From the NCBI GenBank assembly GCA_023249255.1, contig JAHFCY010000098.1, forward strand, positions 1 through 11,333: a stretch of DNA of 11,333 nt, in the 5' to 3' direction. The stretch is from Candidatus Lindowiibacteriota bacterium. Its GTDB lineage: Bacteria; Lindowbacteria; 2-12-FULL-62-27. Both the position numbers and the translations under genes were made by a program. How positions within the stretch are numbered: position 1 is the stretch's first letter; each line of letters starts with the position of its first letter. Positions 1 through 7,276 of this stretch are shown here, one piece after another. The notes under the pieces are model-generated. The model was not told where the DNA came from and ran no database searches. It was given only the letters and a program-made list of their open reading frames with translations.

Positions 1-184
1 AAAGTTCGGTAAAAATGGGATTGGGGGGGATAATGCGAACTTGTGACGGAGGTAGTTCGTGATATGGGGGTTGGGGGATGAAAGGGCGAACATTTGTGTG
101 GGGGGAATGGGGGTCAGGGGGCTCTCCACCATTAAATTAACATCAATAAGATGACGGTTGGGATCGGGGATGGTTCGGGGCATG
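1..184. other. G-rich non-coding stretch downstream of the integrase
   Basis: I see no gene here. The stretch is rich in runs of five or more G on the + strand (for example 66-70, 73-77, 100-105, 109-113 and 117-121), which could form a G-quadruplex. It also holds short inverted repeats of one motif: AGTTCG at 3-8, CGAACT at 36-41, AGTTCG at 54-59 and the near match CGAACA at 87-92. The pair 36-41/54-59 can form a small stem around a 12-nt loop. Lying just past the integrase stop codon, it could belong to an attachment or element-end region, but I found no convincing attC-type core site and no clear terminator. Confidence 0.4.
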
Positions 185-1330
185 TTAGAAGGGGCTGCGG
201 ATGGCGGATTTTTGGGGGCGGCGGACGTGGGTGTAGATTTCGGTGGTTTTGATGGATTTATGGCCCAGTAATTCACGGATATAAGGGAGGGCGGTTCCGT
301 TTTCCATGAGGTGCGTGGCGAAGCTGTGACGGAGGGTGTGACAGGAGGCTTTGCGCTGGATGCCGGATTTTTCCAGGGCTATGTGAAAGACTTTCTGGAT
401 GGCCCTTGGTGAAATGGGCGCCTTGGCCCAGCCTTCAAAAAGATATTCGTTGGCGGGGCGATTGGAGACGAACTGGGAGAGGTCGCCGAGCGATTTTTCA
501 GAGAGCATGGTCACACGATCCTTGCGGCCTTTGCCGCCTCTGACGTAGAGGGCGAGATTTTTCAGATCGACGTCGCCGATGCGGATCCGAGAGACTTCGG
601 AAACGCGGAGGCCGGAGGCATACATGATTTCGAGCATCAGTCGATGACGGCGATTGTCGATGGACTTGAAAATCGCGATGATCTCCTCCCGATCGAGGAT
701 GAAGGGCAAAGATCTATTTTTTCTGGGGGTGTCCAATTTTTCCCAGATTTCGTTTCGGCCAAAGAGTTTTCCGTAGAGAAATTTCAACGCGCAGATGGCC
801 TGGGACACGCGGGACGATGAGACATGACGTTCCTCCACCAGGTGGGAGAGATAGATATAGATTTCCTCGTTGTTGATTTCGCGCAGGGGGCGGTCGAAGA
901 AATGGGCGAAGTCTTCAATGAGATTCGTGTAGGTTTTGATCGTGCGCGGGCTGTAATTTCTTATTCGCAGATGACGCGCCATGTAGACGGCGATGTTGGC
1001 GGCCCGCCGGTCGGTTGCCGGAGAACGAACGGCAAGCCGGCGATCCTTGGGGCCAAGGCGGCATTCCCGCTGAGGCCATTTCACAGACAACTCAGCGGCG
1101 TGTTCGAGGAGAAATTGTTTCAATCCCGGGTCGAGCTGAATGGTATGGCCGGTGAACAGATCAACGGCTTGCTGGAGTGGTATCGGTTTTCGGGGGATCA
1201 ACCAACATTTGTCGTCAGCGTCCCAGCGCCGTCCGGGGACGGTACGAATCATATTGAGATGGGCAGGATTGTAGGGAACAAAGACTTTAACCCAATCAGG
1301 AGTCGCGTCCCGCAGACGGATCGTCACCAT
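185..1330 (-). CDS. Tyrosine recombinase (XerC/XerD/IntI-like) with extra N-terminal domain
   Basis: This is a 381-residue site-specific recombinase that would cut and rejoin DNA through a tyrosine nucleophile. The catalytic set is complete: R242 in ASGLRVSEV, K267 in GGKGRKDR, H331 and R334 in HTLRHSFATHL, H357 in LLGHKS and Y366 in TTEIYTHV. Residues about 113-195 form the SAM-like core-binding domain (SPRTIKTYTNLIEDF). Residues 1 to about 95 are additional; PGRRWDADDKCWLIP near residue 32 resembles the HARP-type domain known from SMARCAL1-like helicases. The end (THVRRPQKSAIRSPF) resembles integron-type integrases, but no attC array is visible nearby. The ATG start is chosen because a TG-extended -10 motif lies 9 nt upstream and no Shine-Dalgarno sequence is present. 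It follows the ygfK-like gene by 85 nt on the same strand. Whether it is a housekeeping Xer-like enzyme or a mobile-element integrase cannot be decided here. Confidence 0.9.
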   Translation of the reverse strand: MVTIRLRDATPDWVKVFVPYNPAHLNMIRTVPGRRWDADDKCWLIPRKPIPLQQAVDLFTGHTIQLDPGLKQFLLEHAAELSVKWPQRECRLGPKDRRLAVRSPATDRRAANIAVYMARHLRIRNYSPRTIKTYTNLIEDFAHFFDRPLREINNEEIYIYLSHLVEERHVSSSRVSQAICALKFLYGKLFGRNEIWEKLDTPRKNRSLPFILDREEIIAIFKSIDNRRHRLMLEIMYASGLRVSEVSRIRIGDVDLKNLALYVRGGKGRKDRVTMLSEKSLGDLSQFVSNRPANEYLFEGWAKAPISPRAIQKVFHIALEKSGIQRKASCHTLRHSFATHLMENGTALPYIRELLGHKSIKTTEIYTHVRRPQKSAIRSPF

Positions 1331-1339
1331 GGCAAGGGG

Positions 1340-1348
1340 ATCATACCA
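1340..1348 (-). promoter_or_regulatory. Extended -10 promoter of the integrase gene
   Basis: On the minus strand TG-G-TATGAT matches a TG-extended sigma-70 -10 element (TATGAT at 1340-1345). No good -35 hexamer lies 17 nt upstream, which is typical of extended -10 promoters. The hexamer ends 9 nt before the ATG, so the transcript would be leaderless or nearly so. Confidence 0.45.
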
Positions 1349-1415
1349 TAATTCTAAAGGATAAAAGGAAAAAATGACTGTGCCGGTCGGGCGAATTTTC
1401 CGGGGAGATGGGATC

Positions 1416-3626
1416 TCAGACGGGCGAAAATTGCGGGAGCCACGGCATGTTGACGTAGGTGGGGTGGCGGGTGTTGAGCATTCCTTCCAGAAGGATTTTC
1501 AGGATCAGGTAATTTTTCATGTCGACAATGTAGCCGGACCGGCTCTGGCCGACGAGTTTCTGGCTGTGGATTTTGCGCGTCTGGAGATCGAGGGTGAGTT
1601 CGACTACGGGATCGGTGAAGACTGCCAAGCCGGATTTGCGGTTGATTTCGAGTTTGTACTCTTTGGACAACATGCGGCCGTGGATGCGGTCGAGGTCGGG
1701 CCCGCGTTCGACCAAAAATCCGTCGTGGGTCGAGTGTTTTTCGTAACTTGCACGGCTTCCGAAAAAGCCCGGTTTTTCGATGAAGGGGCCGCCGTATTCG
1801 GGGCAGAAGGTGTCGCAGTTTCCGCACTCATTGCAGAAATCGACGTAGTTGGCGATCTGGTGGGCTTTTTTGAGCGTGAGGCGGCCGCCGGCAACCGGGG
1901 TCAATGCGGTCTGGGTCAGTTCGAAATTCTGATACTCGATATCGGTTGCCGGAACTTCGTAGGTGAAATTGGCGTCGTTGGGACAGACGGGGACGCATTT
2001 GTCGCACGTGACGCAATCGAAAATGACGAGGCGGCTTCCGACTCGTTTTGGGACGTCGCTGTTTTTTCCGAACGAGTAGCGCGGGTCGTTGGTGGTTTCT
2101 TCGACGATCGCGGGCGTGTTGAGGAACGCGGCGCGCCGGACGATGCGACGCGCGAGAGCGGCGAGGGCCGGTTCGAGTTTGGGCAGAATCGTTCGGGGAA
2201 GTTTGGAAAGGGCCGCACACGCGCGGTCAATGGGCGCGGTAAGATTCATCGCCGGGACGGAGAGTTCACGCGACAGATCGGCGGCGAGGGTGTCGAGCAG
2301 GGTCGTCGCGTCGGAGGTTGCGCAGAACCGGCCGACTTCGGATTTTATTTCAGACATCACCTGCCGGACTGCTTCTTCCGCTTTTCCTCCATATTGGAGG
2401 ATGTATGTGTCGATGTTCGTCGCGGCAAGTTTTTTCATCTGTTCATGGAGCGGATCAAAATACCGGTACAGCCGTCCGTAGCCTTCGGGGCGGAGCAGGT
2501 CGGTACAGGTTGTGATCGGCACGAATCCGAGGGCCGTTGTTTTATAAAAATTGGACCGGTCGATCCCGGCCGAAAATGAAATGGGAAGCCAGTCGCCGAG
2601 TGTTTCGCGAAGTTTGAGTCCGAGATTGACGGCGATGACGTGGAGCGGCTGGCCGGACATGTACATGACCTCGTCGCGAAATACGGTCCGGCGGTTCATG
2701 ACCTCGAGGGTGTTGGTGAGTTTGACGCCGAAAGACCGGCCGCATTTTTCGGCGACGCCGCGTAATTTTTTGCAGAGGTCGACGGCCTCCTCGAACGTGA
2801 GTCCCGACGTGTAGGCTTTGGGATTGACCGTGAGGTCTTTGAAGCCGAGTTTGTCGTGGAGGAGATGTTCGAGACGTTCCTTGCCGAGTTGAGTCGGATT
2901 GAGTTTGACAATGACGTGGAGGCCCATTTCGGTCAGGAGAAACTCGCAGATGCGGTCAATCTCGTCTGCGGGACAGCCGTGAAACGTCGAGAGCGTGGCC
3001 GTGCTGCAGATTTTGGTGCGAAACGGAAGGTCGCGGAATCGGGAGAGTTCATCTGGGATTTCGCGGCGGAGTTCCTCGACCATTTTCCGCGCGTCCATGA
3101 CCTGTTCGATGAATCCCCGGACCGGCGGACTCTGGATGCCTTTGAGGTCGTACCCGACGGAGAGATCGAAAATGGTGTCGGACTGATTGGCGCCGGATTT
3201 GTGCCAGCCGAGGATGTTCGAGGCGGTGAGGATATCGATGAACATGGAAGCCGAGACGTATTCGCGGAGAGACTGCTGAAGTTTGAGTTCCTGCGACCAT
3301 TCGACGTTGTATCCGATGTTGGCCGCGTCGATGCAGGGCCGGCTGATTTTGAGTTCGTCCATGATCTGGACGGTTTTCAATTCGATGATGCGCGATCCGG
3401 CAAGCCACGAGAGGACGATGTTTTGAATCATCTGGTCCTGCGGTCCGGCCGCGGGGCCAAGACCTGTTGCGGCGCGGATGCCGTGGAATCGGACACCGGT
3501 GTCGAGAGCCGGATTGCCGACGTGAAATTTTTTGGCGGGAAGGTCAAATATCTTTTTCTCAGTTTCGAATTCGTAAAACGCGCGTCTTAAGAGGTGCCGA
3601 AACGGCGCCGGATACAGGTCGACCAC
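1416..3626 (-). CDS. YgfK-like iron-sulfur oxidoreductase lacking the FAD/NAD(P) domain
   Basis: This 736-residue protein resembles E. coli YgfK (putative selenate reductase subunit, encoded next to purine-catabolism genes). Residues about 1-430 match the N-terminal dihydroorotate-dehydrogenase-like TIM-barrel region: ATGLGPAAGPQDQM followed by RIIELKTVQIMD and a PCIDAANIGYNVEWS segment. Two [4Fe-4S] motifs follow: C538-x2-C541-x2-C544-x3-C548-P and C598-x2-C601-x2-C604-x3-C608-P. YgfK of E. coli is about 1030 residues, with a glutamate-synthase-small-subunit-like FAD/NAD(P) domain between barrel and ferredoxin domain. Here only about 100 residues separate them, so that domain is absent and an outside electron partner is implied. 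The start is GTG, supported by GGGGGA on the minus strand 9 nt upstream (3636-3641) and by alignment with the E. coli N-terminus. Its substrate is unknown; it is probably cytoplasmic. It diverges from the gshA-like gene. Confidence 0.85.
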   Translation of the reverse strand: MVDLYPAPFRHLLRRAFYEFETEKKIFDLPAKKFHVGNPALDTGVRFHGIRAATGLGPAAGPQDQMIQNIVLSWLAGSRIIELKTVQIMDELKISRPCIDAANIGYNVEWSQELKLQQSLREYVSASMFIDILTASNILGWHKSGANQSDTIFDLSVGYDLKGIQSPPVRGFIEQVMDARKMVEELRREIPDELSRFRDLPFRTKICSTATLSTFHGCPADEIDRICEFLLTEMGLHVIVKLNPTQLGKERLEHLLHDKLGFKDLTVNPKAYTSGLTFEEAVDLCKKLRGVAEKCGRSFGVKLTNTLEVMNRRTVFRDEVMYMSGQPLHVIAVNLGLKLRETLGDWLPISFSAGIDRSNFYKTTALGFVPITTCTDLLRPEGYGRLYRYFDPLHEQMKKLAATNIDTYILQYGGKAEEAVRQVMSEIKSEVGRFCATSDATTLLDTLAADLSRELSVPAMNLTAPIDRACAALSKLPRTILPKLEPALAALARRIVRRAAFLNTPAIVEETTNDPRYSFGKNSDVPKRVGSRLVIFDCVTCDKCVPVCPNDANFTYEVPATDIEYQNFELTQTALTPVAGGRLTLKKAHQIANYVDFCNECGNCDTFCPEYGGPFIEKPGFFGSRASYEKHSTHDGFLVERGPDLDRIHGRMLSKEYKLEINRKSGLAVFTDPVVELTLDLQTRKIHSQKLVGQSRSGYIVDMKNYLILKILLEGMLNTRHPTYVNMPWLPQFSPV

Positions 3627-3656
3627 TCTGGAAAGTCCCCCAATCAGTTTTTTCGC

Positions 3657-3685
3657 ATTATGACCGGGGTTGCCGCATCTGTCAA
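3657..3685 (-). promoter_or_regulatory. Sigma-70-type promoter of the ygfK-like gene
   Basis: On the minus strand a perfect -35 TTGACA (3680-3685) is separated by exactly 17 nt from CATAAT (3657-3662), five of six matches to the -10 consensus. The expected start of transcription near 3650 leaves a leader of about 24 nt containing the GGGGGA ribosome-binding sequence. This is the best promoter match I found in the window. Confidence 0.75.
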
Positions 3686-3697
3686 CGATGATAGACT
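3670..3697 (+). promoter_or_regulatory. Possible promoter of the gshA-like gene, overlapping the divergent promoter
   Basis: TTGCCG (3670-3675), a 16-nt spacer and TAGACT (3692-3697) make a moderate sigma-70-like promoter. The -10 ends 9 nt before the ATG at 3707, and no Shine-Dalgarno sequence precedes the ATG, so a leaderless transcript is likely if this promoter is used. It overlaps the -35 of the opposing promoter, so the two could exclude each other. Confidence 0.4.
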
Positions 3698-3706
3698 ACC
3701 ATTCTC

Positions 3707-4891
3707 ATGAGAGAGCTGAAACTGGACGTCGACAAGGCGCGGGCTTGGATTCGAGAGAGGGATGGCCGGCGGGAATTGTTTTACGCGTCGGTGGACATGC
3801 GGCGAGGCGGCGGGAGAATCTGTCCCGTCGACGTGAATTTGTTTCCGGCCGGGTTCAACAATCTCTGTCCGGCCGACGCGTCACGGGTGACGGAGGCGTT
3901 TCGAGCCGCATTGGAACAGCGCGGCGTGAAGGCGGGCGCGGCCGTCGGCGTCGTCGCCGAAAGTCACACGCGAAATCCCTATTACGCCGAGCATCTCCAC
4001 GCGCTCGTGAGTCTGATCCGGCGCGCCGGATACCGTGCCGAGGCGGGTTGTCCCGAGTGTCTGGATGACACGCGAGTGCGGTCGGTCTCAGGCGAGATTT
4101 TGAATCTGCTTCCTCTACGGCGCGAGTCGGACCGGGTTGTCTTTGGCGTTGATTTTGTCCCCGATTTTCTTTTGAACAACAACGATCTGTCGACCGGCGT
4201 ACCGGAGGTGCTTCAACATCCGACGCAGGCGATCACACCGCCGCTCGGGTGCGGCTGGCACGTGCGCCGCAAACACAGATTTTTCGAAATATACGCCAAT
4301 CTGGCGCAGGAATTTTCCGAATTCATGGGGATTGATCCGCGCGCGATCATGCCGATGAGTCTTCGAATCCAGGACGTCGATTTCAAAACCCGGCACGGGC
4401 TGGACCATGTGTCGGTCGCGGTCGAGACGGCACTGGCTGAAATTCGCCGGTGGAACGATGAGTATGGCGTCGTCGAGCCGCCGACAGCCATCGTCAAAAG
4501 CAATTACGGGACATATGGCATGGCCGTGACGTCGGTGAGCGACGTCCGGGAAATTCTCGAGATGAACCGAAAGACCGTGAATAAAATGCATGTCGGCAAG
4601 GGAAAAGTGACGACGAGCGAGGTGCTGGTTCAGGAAGGAATTCCGACGGAGGACACGGTCGATCAATGTCCGGCCGAGCCTGTTTTCTACATGATGGATG
4701 GAGAATCGATCGGGGCTTTTTACCGGCACCACTGCGAGCGCGGCAACAAATATAACCTGAACGTGAGCGGGATGTCATTTCAGCCGATCTGTTCCGACTC
4801 GGGCGTTCTGCCGCCGCCGCTGTCGGCCGTGTCAGTCGTGGCGCAGTTGGCGGCGCTGGCGGCTGCGCACGAGGTCAGGTCTACGGCGTAA
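3707..4891 (+). CDS. gshA: Glutamate-cysteine ligase, Acidithiobacillus ferrooxidans type
   Basis: The 394-residue product resembles the rare GshA family (Pfam GshA, TIGR02049) described from A. ferrooxidans and some beta- and gammaproteobacteria. Members join L-glutamate and L-cysteine with ATP to give gamma-glutamylcysteine, the first step of glutathione synthesis. Family features I recognise are the YASVDMR and PVDVNLFPAGFNNL segments (residues 26-53), AIVKSNYGTYGM (261-272), the NRKTVNKM and EVLVQEGIPTED segments (287-316), AEPVFYMMD (323-331) and ERGNKYNLNVSGM (344-356). The length is near the usual size for the family. The ATG has no Shine-Dalgarno sequence. The gene diverges from the ygfK-like gene, and its last 11 nt overlap the 3' end of the ATP-grasp gene on the other strand. 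No ordinary gshB is in the window. Assignment is from remembered motifs; the exact substrate is not proven. Confidence 0.8.
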   Translation: MRELKLDVDKARAWIRERDGRRELFYASVDMRRGGGRICPVDVNLFPAGFNNLCPADASRVTEAFRAALEQRGVKAGAAVGVVAESHTRNPYYAEHLHALVSLIRRAGYRAEAGCPECLDDTRVRSVSGEILNLLPLRRESDRVVFGVDFVPDFLLNNNDLSTGVPEVLQHPTQAITPPLGCGWHVRRKHRFFEIYANLAQEFSEFMGIDPRAIMPMSLRIQDVDFKTRHGLDHVSVAVETALAEIRRWNDEYGVVEPPTAIVKSNYGTYGMAVTSVSDVREILEMNRKTVNKMHVGKGKVTTSEVLVQEGIPTEDTVDQCPAEPVFYMMDGESIGAFYRHHCERGNKYNLNVSGMSFQPICSDSGVLPPPLSAVSVVAQLAALAAAHEVRSTA

Positions 4892-6182
4892 TCACAAATC
4901 CGGGACGGGTGACGGCGCCGCGGGAGATCGAGAGCGGATGGACCGGACCGGACCGGACGTAGGGTCCCGCCATTTTTCCATCGTAGAGAAAGAATCCAAC
5001 CGAGGTCATTTCATGCGCAACAGACATTTTTCCGTCGACGACGCGAAGAACGGGCTCAAGATGCGCCGGGACATATTCCTGCAATAAAAATCGTCGGGAG
5101 TTCACCGCGCCGGTGAGAATTCGTTTCCATTTTGAGCGGCTTACATTGCGACCGATGGAGACGTCGCGGCTGCCGTAGGCATCGAGTGGTTTGAGGACCC
5201 AGCGGTCTTTGGTTTGCGCCGCGCGTTTTGCGGCATCGGGAGTGAGGATAAATGCGCGCGGGATGTGATCGGTCAAAAGCCGTCGCGCAGCCGGGGGAAA
5301 GCGGCAAAGAAGGCGCGGGTCATTGAGCGCGGCGAGAAGGGCTTTGTTGTGCAGGATTTCAGAGCGAAATGATCCGACGAGCCGGACGCGTCCGCGCGCG
5401 CAGGCGTCGACGAGGGGTTTTAGCGCGTCCCAGCATTCCCACGCGTCGCGCGTCACGAGGCGGCGGTAGACGACGCCGATGGCGCGGCCATTGGCCGTGA
5501 GCGAGCTTTGATGGAACGCAAGATCACGCGGCGCGACGATGCCGGCTTTGCCTCCCAGACGTTCGACGTGATATTTCACTGCGAGAAATTCCGATTCGGT
5601 TGAGACGCCGGGGATATCCAAAATGGCGATCCGGCCGGAGAGCCCGCGGCGTTGAGCGGCGCAAGAATGGCGCAGGAGCATCCGCGCCAACGGCGTGAGC
5701 ATTTCGCAGGATCGGAGGGAGGCGCGGGTTCGAAAAAATTCAAAGATCGGAGTTTCGGCGGCGGATCGTTCGATCGTGTTGGAATCGTTCATGCCGGCGG
5801 AACCGTCGGCGTTGGTTTCGACGATACGGAAGACGCCGCGGACGAAATGGCCATCCAGACGGAGAACGGGGGCAAGGCGGTCGTAGCCGGGATTGACGCG
5901 AAGCATCTCCAAAAAAAATGGCGGGAAGCGATAGAGATCGATCAGCGTTTCATCCTGAAGAATAACGTGTCCCGCTTCCTCCATGATTTCCGCCAGATTT
6001 TCGCAGATTCGGCGTAGTCTCAAAAAATACGTCGCCGGGATCAAATACGGCGTCAACGAAAACGGCGTTGGCCTGCCGGAAAACAGGGCGTGGCGTTCGG
6101 GCAACATATGGCGCACCCACTCGTCGGACGCGATCGTAACGCCGGGTCTGCTGCGCGCAGCGTGATGGAATTGGGAGATCAT
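4881..6182 (-). CDS. Circularly permuted ATP-grasp ligase, glutathionylspermidine-synthase-like
   Basis: This is an ATP-grasp type enzyme of about 433 residues, expected to form an amide or peptide bond through an acyl-phosphate. Numbering from the in-frame TTG at 6191, the visible motifs are RLDGHFVRGVFRIVETNADG (111-130) continuing into SAGMNDSN, a metal- and substrate-site pattern of the permuted ATP-grasp group, WVLKPLDAYGSRDV (331-344), the ATP-binding lysine and glycine loop, and LLQEYVPA (369-376). The ATG at 6182 is preferred over TTG at 6191; neither has a Shine-Dalgarno sequence, and the gene starts 22 nt after the PseG-like stop, so translation may be coupled. It is last in the four-gene minus-strand run and converges on gshA with an 11-nt overlap. 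It could act after GshA on gamma-glutamylcysteine, but this is inference; a role in sugar or peptide decoration is equally open. Confidence 0.7.
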   Translation of the reverse strand: MISQFHHAARSRPGVTIASDEWVRHMLPERHALFSGRPTPFSLTPYLIPATYFLRLRRICENLAEIMEEAGHVILQDETLIDLYRFPPFFLEMLRVNPGYDRLAPVLRLDGHFVRGVFRIVETNADGSAGMNDSNTIERSAAETPIFEFFRTRASLRSCEMLTPLARMLLRHSCAAQRRGLSGRIAILDIPGVSTESEFLAVKYHVERLGGKAGIVAPRDLAFHQSSLTANGRAIGVVYRRLVTRDAWECWDALKPLVDACARGRVRLVGSFRSEILHNKALLAALNDPRLLCRFPPAARRLLTDHIPRAFILTPDAAKRAAQTKDRWVLKPLDAYGSRDVSIGRNVSRSKWKRILTGAVNSRRFLLQEYVPAHLEPVLRVVDGKMSVAHEMTSVGFFLYDGKMAGPYVRSGPVHPLSISRGAVTRPGFVITP

Positions 6183-6204
6183 GCGGCGCAATTCGACGGT
6201 TCTT

Positions 6205-7173
6205 TTATATATTTTTCATCAGTCCCATAGCGACGTCGAGAAACCGTTCGAGACCCCGGCCGTCGACTGCGGAGGAGGCTTTGAGCGACAGCGATTCAAT
6301 GACGCGCGGATCATCGATCAACGCGCGGATCGCCGATGACAGGGATTCGGCTGAGGGGTCCTGGAGCATCCGGACGGCGCCTTTTTCGGAAAGGAGCGCG
6401 GCCTGGTCGAACTCGTGCGGCGATTGCGGCAGAACGATCGCCGGCCGGCCGAGCGCGGCGGTCTCGTAGAGAGTAACGCCTCCTGAAACGATGACAAGAT
6501 CGGCGCTTGCGAGGCTGGACAAAAATGCGGCGCGGTCCGGCGGATAGATTCGGAGATTTTCCATGGGCGGAATGGATTCGGACGTGAACCATGAAAACGA
6601 GATTGCCGGGAAAATCCGGAGCGCGTCAGGCATCCAGCGGCGATAGTGTTTCGGATCGAATGTTCCGAGAAAAATTGTGGACTGGCGCGGCGTGCCGTTT
6701 GGATTGGGTTGCCGGCGTAGATGTTGGACGTCCGGCGATAGGATGGCGTAGGCAAGGCCGTGATAGATATTTTTTTCCTGGCGGTCAGGCAGTCCGGCCG
6801 TGAAGGTGGCGTTGGCGTCGGCTGATCCGCGTCCGCGGTCATCGATCGTGCAGACCGGCGCGCCTGATTCCTTGAGATATCGAATGTATTCTTCGGACGT
6901 ATCTCCGACATCGAGAACAACCAGCCGCGCGCCGAGCCGGTCGATCATTTTTCGGATAATCAGCGATTCATTGTCGGTCCGGCGGATGAAATGGACCTTG
7001 CCGGCGCATCCGTGAAGAGCCTGCCGGGTCCAGTCATCCTCTTTGGCGATCAAGTGGACATCGCATTGCGATTTGAGAAAAGCGCCGATCAATACGCCGG
7101 CGCGAACGATGTGTCCGCCTCCGATAGATGGGCCGCCGTCTGCGCGGAGCAGGACGACGGGTTGGGCTGTCAC
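6205..7173 (-). CDS. PseG-like nucleotide-sugar hydrolase / GT-B fold protein
   Basis: This product of about 322 residues resembles PseG, the hydrolase that removes UDP from 2,4-diacetamido-2,4,6-trideoxy-altrose in pseudaminic acid synthesis. The N-terminus VVLLRADGGPSIGGGHIVRA carries the family's Arg-Ala-Asp and Gly-x-Gly-His loop with its catalytic-type histidine. The C-terminal nucleotide-binding part shows VIVSGGVTLYETAALGRPAI followed by VLPQSPHEFDQA. I chose GTG at 7173 because homologues begin close to the first beta strand. The open frame continues upstream through two in-frame copies of a 54-bp repeat, with an ATG at 7227 and a TTG at 7335; starts there would add an arginine-rich tail that looks like translated repeat. 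It lies directly behind the cytidylyltransferase gene. PseB, PseC, PseH and PseI are not in this window, so the exact sugar is unknown. Confidence 0.75.
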   Translation of the reverse strand: MTAQPVVLLRADGGPSIGGGHIVRAGVLIGAFLKSQCDVHLIAKEDDWTRQALHGCAGKVHFIRRTDNESLIIRKMIDRLGARLVVLDVGDTSEEYIRYLKESGAPVCTIDDRGRGSADANATFTAGLPDRQEKNIYHGLAYAILSPDVQHLRRQPNPNGTPRQSTIFLGTFDPKHYRRWMPDALRIFPAISFSWFTSESIPPMENLRIYPPDRAAFLSSLASADLVIVSGGVTLYETAALGRPAIVLPQSPHEFDQAALLSEKGAVRMLQDPSAESLSSAIRALIDDPRVIESLSLKASSAVDGRGLERFLDVAMGLMKNI

Positions 7174-7276
7174 CCCGCTCTCGACCATCCGTGGTCTTCT
7201 CGGGATTTCCTTCGTCCGGTCGGTCATCCCGCTCTCGACCATCCGTGGTCTTCTCGGGATTTCCTTCGTCCGCCGG
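7169..7276. repeat. Two tandem copies of a 54-bp palindromic repeat
   Basis: Copies 7169-7222 and 7223-7276 are nearly identical: over the first 50 positions the only difference I see is C versus T at 7173/7227. Each holds a hairpin with outer arms ATCCCG and CGGGAT (ACCCCG in the first copy) and an inner stem GACCA/TGGTC around a 4-nt loop. The period of 54 is a multiple of three, so both copies stay open in the frame of the downstream PseG-like gene. On the minus strand each copy ends in GAGAGCGGG followed by ATGA or GTGA, that is a weak ribosome-binding sequence plus a start codon. It resembles a REP-type intergenic element. Confidence 0.85.

Noticed and set aside
1-184. Integron attC site or gene cassette
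   Set aside because: No paired RYYYAAC/GTTRRRY core sites with a cassette gene between them could be found in this short stretch.
1354-1415. Terminator after the YgfK-like gene
   Set aside because: A T-run is present on the minus strand, but the only inverted repeat before it is a 4-bp CCGG pair, too weak to call.
1374-2579. Open frame of 401 codons on the + strand
   Set aside because: It lies wholly antisense to the YgfK-like gene, whose family motifs and two iron-sulfur sites are clear. The product has no recognisable domain, and the open frame follows from the GC-rich codon pattern of the real gene.
4115-4732. Open frame of 205 codons on the - strand
   Set aside because: It is antisense to gshA, which carries recognised family motifs; no ribosome-binding sequence or family resemblance was seen.
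7169-7276. CRISPR array
   Set aside because: Only two directly abutting copies without spacers, and the unit is a hairpin inside a gene boundary; no cas genes are present.
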